DNA of 64,000 nucleotides from Metellina segmentata. Taxonomy: Eukaryota; Arthropoda; Arachnida; Araneae; Tetragnathidae. The translations under genes were made by a program, and so were the position numbers. This document shows positions 57,835 through 64,000 of the stretch, piece by piece. Location: assembly GCA_947359465.1 (NCBI GenBank), contig OX375883.1:91072911-91136910 (forward strand), read 5' to 3'. How positions within the stretch are numbered: the first letter of the stretch is position 1; every line of letters starts with the position of its first letter. The notes beneath the pieces were generated by a model that searched no databases, had not been told where the DNA came from, and saw nothing but the letters and a program-made list of their open reading frames with translations.

Positions 57835-58610
57835 TTATATCGACGAGGTATCTCGTCATTTTCAAAACTGACTAGATATTGATTGACAATCTATCTAGTC
57901 TTTAGAAGAAAACTGACCAGATCTTGATTGACAAGAAATCTCGTCTTTAGTAGAAAACTGACCAGATCTTAATTAGCAAGATATATCGTATTTAGAAGAA
58001 AATTGACCAGATCTTTATTGACAAGAAATCTCGTTTTCAGTAGAAAACTGACCAGATCTTTATTAACAAGATATCTCGTCTTTAGAAGAAAACTGACCAG
58101 ATCTTGATTAACATCTCGTCTTTAGAAGAAAACTGACCAGATTTTGATTGACATCTCGTCTTTAGAAGAAAACTGACCAGATCTTGATTGACATCTCGTC
58201 TTTAGAAGAAAACTGACCAGATTTTGATTGACAAGATATCTCGTCTTTAGAATAAAACTGACCAGATCTTGATTGACAAGAAATCTCGTCTTTAGTAGAA
58301 AACTGACCAGACTTTGATTAACAAGATATCTCGTATTTTAAAGAAAACTGACCAGATCTTGATTGACAAGATATCTCGTCTTTAGAAGAAAACTGACCAC
58401 ATCTTGATTGACATCTCGTCTTTAGAAAAAAACTGACCAGATCTTGATTGACATCTCGTCTTTAGAAGAAAACTGACCAGATCTTGATTGACATCTCGTC
58501 TTTAGAAGAAAACTGACCAGATTTTGACTGACAAGATATCTCGTCTTTAGAAGAAAATTGACCATATCTTGATCTCGTCATCATCAAAAAATCGACAATA
58601 CCTTGATGAC
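57835..58610. repeat. ~45/40-bp minisatellite of the ACGAGATATCTCGT family
   Basis: About 18 units resemble AACTGACCAGATCTTGATTG then ACAAGATATCTCGTCTTTAG and AAGAA. A shorter class lacks AAGAT (GACATCTCGTC). The left flank CTTCCTGGTGGTTATATCGACGAGG matches the family terminus, so the array appears to be an expanded interior of that element. Confidence 0.92.
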
Positions 58611-58619
58611 GACGTATAT

Positions 58620-60164
58620 TGTCTTCAAGGTGCTTATTTCAGTCCGGGGCATACAGTCTCGCGAAACAGCCATGATCAAATTTTGTTCTCGAACAGCTTT
58701 TGATTCTAGTTTTACCCATTTAAGGAATCCTATTTCTTTATTTCTTTCCAAACGTTTAAAACAGTCACAGAGTGCATGCGAAACTCAATACCGATAGCTC
58801 TCTGAAATTCGCATTAAAAAAACATGCAAAGAAGGGCGGACGGAGAAAGCGGTTCAGAATCCAGTGCAAGAAGAAAACGAAAAAAAGTGTCCCTGAATAC
58901 AAACAATGTTGCATGTCGTTTAAGACGAGGAGTTACGGCTGCGATGTTTCAGTAATGGATGGGACATTGCAGCCAATTACTCACTTGTGAGTCATCTGTC
59001 AACAAATCTTCCACTTACGACGCAGAGGGGTGAACTTTTTCACTCTTCGAAAGAGCAGATGAAGTTCTCCCTCCACTGACTGGTGTGAGAAGAATATTTA
59101 GAAAGCTAAATGTAGAAAACGTGCAAGAACGAAAATAATATAAACAAGTCTGAGCAAATTTCAGATTTGACAATCTTCAATTGCGAAGTTCGTGAGGGGC
59201 GTTTACGTATTATATACAAGCAGGCCAGCAGGGCGTTGCCTATGACTGTTCTTTTCGTGTCCTTACTGATACTGTAAACATTAAAAAGAAAATTCGATCT
59301 ACCTGAGGTCGATCTATCGATCTGGTGTAACATTTTCCACATGTTTCAAATCCGTTGAAATTTTCACTCTATCTTAACGATCGCAAAGAAAGAAAAACTT
59401 TGGGTTCTTCTCTTCTCAAATGCAGCCAAATTCGTTTTGAGAAAATACAAATGTTAACAATTGAAAAATTATTTATTTAAAGAAAAACACATTTAAAGTA
59501 TCGATCCTGCGTAACATTTTCCGCAGATTTCAAATTCGTTGAAACTTTCACTATCTTTAACTATCACGAAGATAGAAACTTAGACTAAAGAATAAAAATT
59601 TAAAAAAAAAAACGACAGCCAAAAATTTTTTATTTGTTTTGTTTTGTTTCGCTGTAATTGTTTATGCTCAAGAAATGAAAGGAAAAAAATAATGTTTAAA
59701 ACTGTGATCTCTTCATCTTATTGTCATTCTAAAAAAAAAAAAATAATAACAAATAAATGCCAATAAATATAATTAAAAATTTTCTGGATTAAATTTTAAA
59801 ATTCGGGCATCGCACAAAATTGGCATAAAATTAGGACTACCTGTGTGCCAAACTTCAAGACTGTAAGTGGTATAGATCGTCTGAAACCACCCAATCAGGC
59901 ACACAGACACATACACAAAAAAAAACTTCCTTTTATAATAGTAGAGATGTGTTTATAAGTAGACTGTGACGTATATAGTAGAGGGGTGTAACTGGGTTGG
60001 TGACCCCGAGAGACAGTGTCTAAGGGGTTGGTTTGGGTTATTTCATCGCACAAGATCCAGAAAAATGGATAAGCTGCGTGAAACACAAAATCAAATTCAA
60101 TGAAATAGATATTTTTTTTAAAGAGATGAACACCCAGACTATTATTAAATCATTTAAATTATCG
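58620..60164. other. Mostly unique sequence; no gene supported
   Basis: A basic ORF at 58772-58990 (+) contains GGRRKRFRIQCKKKTKK but no family motif, and lies in a balanced stretch with TTGCAGCCAATTACTC and CTCACTTGTGAG near 58965-58990. 59400-59800 is AT-rich. A Helitron-like scrap (GGACTACCTGTGTGCC, reversed) lies near 59836. Confidence 0.35.
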
Positions 60165-60310
60165 TCATCAAGACATTTAAAAAATTTTATGATAGCGAGA
60201 TGAGCAAGATCTGGTCAGTTTTTCTAATGACAATATATCTCGACCTCCAAAATCTGGTCAATTTTGGGTAATAACGAGATACCTCGTCGAGACAATCACT
60301 AGGAGGGTAA
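60165..60310. repeat. Palindrome-rich dispersed repeat, last block
   Basis: It contains AGATCTGGTCAGTTTTTC and ends AACGAGATACCTCGTCGAG, then ACAATCACTAGGAGGGTAA, the inverted terminus of the family. Confidence 0.72.
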
Positions 60311-60350
60311 AAATGTATTGCGGAATCTATAATTCTAAAAACAAGAGGTA

Positions 60351-61155
60351 CAGCTACACTCTACGTTTATGAGTGATGGCAACGGCTTGGCGATTATTTT
60401 TTTTGGCGCACTTCTAGTAGCAAGTTACGATAAATTAAGGCAACCCATCTTTCGTTGTCGTTGTTGTGGTTTTCACGGCAACCTCGGCAAACGGAAACTT
60501 TCAATTTTCATTTTGAATATTCTAGAAAGTTCTTCCAAAATCCGTTAAAATCGTTTGATTTCATTGATTCGTTTGAAATTTTTTCTTTCTTCCCATTGGT
60601 TATTTTGTTTTTAAAATATCCTTTTATTGCATTGGTCCTTTTAAATCGTATTCTGTGATACCATTGGTCCATTTATTTGTATTTTGACAGTTGTGGAATT
60701 TTTATTTTGTTATAATAGTTTTTTCACGACAGGATTAAGAGTTTTGTTTTTTTGACCATTTTCGTTTTCATTATTTTTTTACGAGAGAATTCTGACGTTA
60801 TCAGGTATTATTTCTTGCTTTTTTTCCTTTTGTAAATATTTTTCTTTTTCAACATGCTCACTGTATTTAGTGTAATTGATAAGTTTCAGGGTATTCTTAC
60901 CATTCGTAGCTTAGTTTCTCTGCTGGTTCACAAATGTGTTTTGATATGCGATTAAGCTTACTACTTTTTGTGAAATTTTTTTTAAAATATACTTTTTAAA
61001 ACGTTTTGAAATGTGCTTAAAAAGTGTGTTGTAAAAAGAAAAAAAATTGTGACAGGAAAAAAGTTAAGAAATAATTCTTTCCTTGGCGACTTCAGAAGTG
61101 CGCCAAAAAAAATCGCCAAGCCGTTGCCATCAGTCATAAACGTAGAGTGTAGCTG
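60351..61155. mobile_element. 805-bp TIR element with ~62-65-bp inverted repeats and TA flanks
   Basis: The left arm starts CAGCTACACTCTACGTTTAT and runs to GGCGCACTTCT (60415). The right arm (61094-61155) is its near-perfect inverse. TA flanks both sides (60349-60350 and 61156-61157). The interior is AT-rich and lacks a transposase. The ORF at 61013-61240 reads through the right arm and is not a gene. Confidence 0.88.
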
Positions 61156-61449
61156 TACCGAAGATACTCCAGTTCGTGATATTACAAAAACCCAAAGAAG
61201 ACAGGAACAGCGATTAAAAGTTAACTTGGAATATAATTAAAAGTATTAACGTATATACAAAATTTAGTACAAATAACAGAAAAAGAAAGGAATCCAAAAT
61301 GCTCACATCAATCCGTCGTCATAATTATATCTTTCGAATCTTTGTCCAACAACGCAACAGCGTTGCCATTCACAGTTTTGTAGTTGTTCTCGGAGACGTT
61401 CTCGTAGACTAATAGTGGAATTACTAGTTCGTTTTCGACATTTTGGATG

Positions 61450-61740
61450 GGTAAGAGGACAAGGCAACATTCCAGTAGGGCCATTTAACCCAAACCTCAA
61501 ACTTAACGTTGTTAATCCTTGTATATTTAAGTCTAGTTTTGCACCATTGTTGTAGAACTTGTCTTTCTTTTGAACGTGACAGTAAAGTCCGTCCCACTTG
61601 CAGAAAATGCTGTGTCCATCCAGCCTCTTTGGAGCACATATTGAGTTGCGTTGGACTTTCCAAAGAGGACCTGACATCTATCCCCCTTATTGTTATTGAT
61701 TTTCTGGCTGTCAACAACCTACTGGAGTTGATCTGACATA
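61450..61740 (+). pseudogene. C-terminus of an RNase-H LINE polyprotein
   Basis: The + frame ending at 61736 reads CRKCCVHPASLEHILSC, then LSKEDLTSIPLIVIDFLAVN and a terminal LLELI. A Cys-Cys-His-Cys motif followed by an LxxEDL-PLxVLDF tail is familiar to me from the ends of spider LINE polyproteins (from memory). Upstream RT and RNase H are missing or too decayed to read. It differs from the tail at 6420-6808. Confidence 0.68.
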
Positions 61741-61744
61741 TGTT

Positions 61745-62399
61745 ATCTTTTAACGAGGATAAGCAGCAACGACAACAGAACTTAACATTCTTAATTTATT
61801 AGAGGCTAAAAATCGAAGTAATCCTGGCCTCTTTATAGTTTTGTGAGGGTTGTTTAAATTTAAACCCCTAAATAAAGATATGAAATCCAATTTCAATATT
61901 TTAAGTTCGGCAAAGAAACTTTGGGTAAGGCTGAGTTTGTGATCAAGGTAGTGTAGGAAGGTATTTCAATTAACGTCGTACTGGAGCAACACACTGAGCT
62001 ATTTGTGATCAAGGAGTATTGACTAGATCTTTCTTTAAAATGAAAATTGCCACTTTAACAAATTCATCTTTCAAAGATAAAATAAAGAAACCGAAAACAA
62101 AAGTAAGCAGCCTTTTAAAAATAATGAACTTTTAACCTAAATCCGAGGTTGCAACTGCAGATTCATAATATTTCCTTTGCACAAGTCATAGCACAGCATT
62201 AATTTCGCTGTCCTCAAGCTTCATTTTAATCCTCGTTCTCGAGAACCTATTCCCACAAAAACAAGTCACCTCAAAACATACCAAAGAAACAACACTGGTC
62301 AAGCCATATTTTGTGACCATATATGGCCAACCCCAATACCACCTGTTCGATTCCAACGAAACACACTCGGACCTAAAAAACAACTCAATACTTCTCAAC
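61745..62399. other. Sequence with a small SINE tail fragment
   Basis: ATTAACGTCGTACTGGAGCAAC at about 61971 is the end of a reversed SINE. The rest is unassigned. Confidence 0.45.
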
Positions 62400-62760
62400 A
62401 ATAGAACTTCGTTTCGTCTTGGTTGCATCACGCCACTAGTGATTGAGTCACGTGACGACCACATCGATGATGGGGCCTTTCATCGATTAGGCTGCTCCGG
62501 GTTAATTAGATCACAGGCAAGACAGGGGGGAACGGCATTGCGAGGTGATTAATTGCATTCCAATGCCCGGATGAAAGAAGGGGACGGTGATTCCTTGCCC
62601 TGGGCTCGGTATTTATGATGATTCAATTACACCACTGTGGTTCGTCGCATACCAATGGGACGGCCATGTGTCGGTTTTGTCATTTCTCACACACCCTGTG
62701 TGATTATTATACGGATGCTGTCATTTGATAGCAACTCGTTGGGCAATAAAGAATACATGA
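62400..62760. promoter_or_regulatory. Candidate cis-regulatory block
   Basis: A unique, balanced stretch with TCACGTGACG, GGGTTAATTAGATC, GGTGATTAATTGC, GATGATTCAATTAC and CACCCTGTGTGATT. Homeodomain-type TTAATTA words occur close together. No coding frame. Function inferred only. Confidence 0.4.
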
Positions 62761-62939
62761 TCGGGTTGATATAAATGTGATTATAATGGAAGCTGGGGCA
62801 TTAAGCTGCAAGCTTGTCCTTTGATGTTATCGTTATTACTATCATCGAGATGATGGTTGGTTGTTCATAGCCAAAATGGGCAGATTTTGTTCGTAATTCG
62901 CTATTGGGTGGGTCTGATACTTCTGTGATTTCAGTTGCG

Positions 62940-63408
62940 TGTTTGTTTGTTGGTATCAGATGTATATAATTGAGGTTTTTTTACTTTGATTGGGAGTTGC
63001 AGGAAAGGAATTTTCTTGGGCAGTGATCTTGAAATATTTCAAAGTTCGAAGGAATTAGGAACAGTTATTTTTTGTTTTTGTTTTTTAAGACATCGCACAC
63101 AAATTATATTCACTCATATTCATATGCTTTTAATTCAAAGGCCAGAAATAGCCTAGCTGTAAGCATGATAAGCTAAGTATGTATTTATTTGTTGGTATCC
63201 GATGTATAAAATTGAGGTTTATTTACTTTGATTGGGAGAGATTGGGCGGTGATCTTGAAATGTTTTAAAATTCGGAGGAATTAGAAATCGTCTTTTTGTT
63301 TTGTTTTGTTTTTCGCAAATCGACAAAGACATCGCAAATTACATTCTCATATATGTTTTTTTTAATTCAAAGGCCAGAAATAGCCTAGCTGTAAGCATGA
63401 TAAGCTAA
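62940..63408. repeat. ~235-bp tandem duplication
   Basis: Both units carry TTGTTGGTATC-GATGTATA, ACTTTGATTGGGAG, GTGATCTTGAAAT and AGGCCAGAAATAGCCTAGCT, then GTAAGCATGATAAGCTAAG; the junction is near 63178. Confidence 0.9.
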
Positions 63409-63473
63409 GGCGACAGTAAAAGTGAAAAGAGGGAAATTGTGTTACGTGAAGTACCTAGTAGCGCAAATGTATG

Positions 63474-63802
63474 GTAAGGTAAGGTAATTTTTAGTTAACG
63501 TCCTACTAGAGCAACACAACGGGCTATTGACGACGGTCCGGGATCAATCCCTTAAAGGAAAGTTCCGAGGACAACACCTTGTAATTTTGAACCACGGACA
63601 GATGACGAGGCAACACCTGAGTTGGCCATCCCACTCTCCAAACATCCACACCAACCCAACGTGAGGACTTTCGGCCACGACAGATTTAAGGTGCACTTTT
63701 ACATCATACGCTTACAAACCTCCAAACCCGCGACCGGATTCGAAGCAGGAACCTTCCGCTCTAGAGGCTAACACCTTAACCACTATACAGGTTGGTCGGC
63801 GT
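63474..63802 (-). mobile_element. SINE family A, full length, with 11-bp TSD
   Basis: GCAAATGTATG flanks it on both sides (63463-63473 and 63803-63813). The reversed tail GTAAGGTAATTTTTAGTTAAC and reversed head CACTATACAGGTTGGTCGGC are intact. The B box reads CGGATTCGAAGC reversed, with one change. Confidence 0.93.
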
Positions 63803-63888
63803 GCAAATGTATGAGTAAAGAAGTTGTGAAAAAATGCGATGTATAAAAACCAAATGGGTTACCAGTAACCTCTTCTGTCCCGTATATA

Positions 63889-64000
63889 CACTTCCCTACA
63901 ATAATGAACGGGCAGAAATATGTGATGATATAAGGTAAAGAATACATGCTTTCATAGGAGTATGGTCCCCCACGTGTTGCAATTACACTAGCAACCCTTC
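63889..64000 (-). mobile_element. Tc1 element end, cut by the window edge
   Basis: CACTTCCCTACAATAATGAAC after TA is the Tc1 TIR, followed by the reversed 3' region (ATAAGGTAAAGAATACATGC, CACGTGTTGCAATTACACTA) as in the copies at 24046 and 25037. Confidence 0.88.

Noticed and set aside
61013..61240. 75-residue basic ORF
   Set aside because: Reads through the right inverted repeat of the 60351-61155 element.
1..64000. CRISPR array, bacterial operons or phage genes
   Set aside because: The tandem repeats lack unique spacers between conserved short repeats, and all gene fragments and splice signals are eukaryotic.

Overview
The window is a eukaryotic, AT-rich, intron- and repeat-dominated stretch with no intact long gene. 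Almost every recognisable protein fragment comes from a transposable element: BEL/Pao, CR1-like and RNase-H-bearing LINEs, mariner, Tc1, several hAT families and Helitron-like termini. Tandem repeats and tRNA-derived SINEs fill much of the rest. The transposon mix and the base composition point to an arthropod. The tails of the two RNase-H LINE fragments read to me most like those of spiders (Araneae), but that is an inference from memory and not a search result.

Layout. 0-1.1 kb is a ~176-bp satellite. 1.4-3.7 kb is a decayed BEL/Pao pol on the minus strand, interrupted by a 34-bp minisatellite. 3.7-4.8 kb is a nest of SINE fragments. 5.7-7.1 kb holds an unclassified palindrome-rich repeat and a LINE RNase H tail. 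8.15-10.0 kb is a 267-bp satellite. 11-18.3 kb contains SINEs, a 951-bp foldback element and a Tc1 tail split by a SINE. 19.1-22.2 kb holds a 363-bp repeat, an ATCGAT-rich hAT relic and a mariner. 23.2 kb holds a strong candidate 48-nt exon. 23.7-28.3 kb is Helitron-like, Tc1, CR1 and SINE debris. 29.6-30.6 kb is a pyrimidine-rich minisatellite. 31.2-34.6 kb is SINEs around a unique block. 35.9-36.3 kb holds a CpG-richer promoter-like block and a candidate first coding exon with a signal peptide. 36.9-43.3 kb is mainly repeats and AT-rich DNA. 43.3 and 47.8 kb carry two copies of a ~650-bp element with conserved hairpins. 49-51.4 kb is a higher-order repeat with an internal 36-bp minisatellite. 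52.2-57.5 kb is nested hAT, Helitron-like, mariner, SINE and Tc1 DNA. 57.8-58.6 kb is a ~45/40-bp minisatellite. 60.3-61.2 kb is a TIR element, 61.5 kb a LINE tail, and 63.5-64 kb a SINE and a Tc1 end.

Host coding content is small: two candidate exons (23,229-23,276 and 36,188-36,303), both + strand and both ending in phase 2. They probably belong to long, intron-rich genes extending outside the window; their order (internal exon before first exon) means they are not one + strand transcript read left to right. Several unique, less AT-rich blocks (about 7.83-8.10, 15.41-15.79, 32.16-32.44, 51.43-51.80 and 62.40-62.76 kb) are dense in transcription-factor-like words and are the best candidates for cis-regulatory DNA.

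The clearest insertion events have readable target-site duplications. These are two hAT elements with perfect 8-bp duplications, four SINEs with 11-15-bp duplications (one imperfect), and mariner, Tc1, foldback and TIR elements flanked by TA. Nesting gives relative ages, for example a SINE interrupted by a hAT at 55.5-56.36 kb, and a Tc1 interrupted by a SINE at 17.8 kb.
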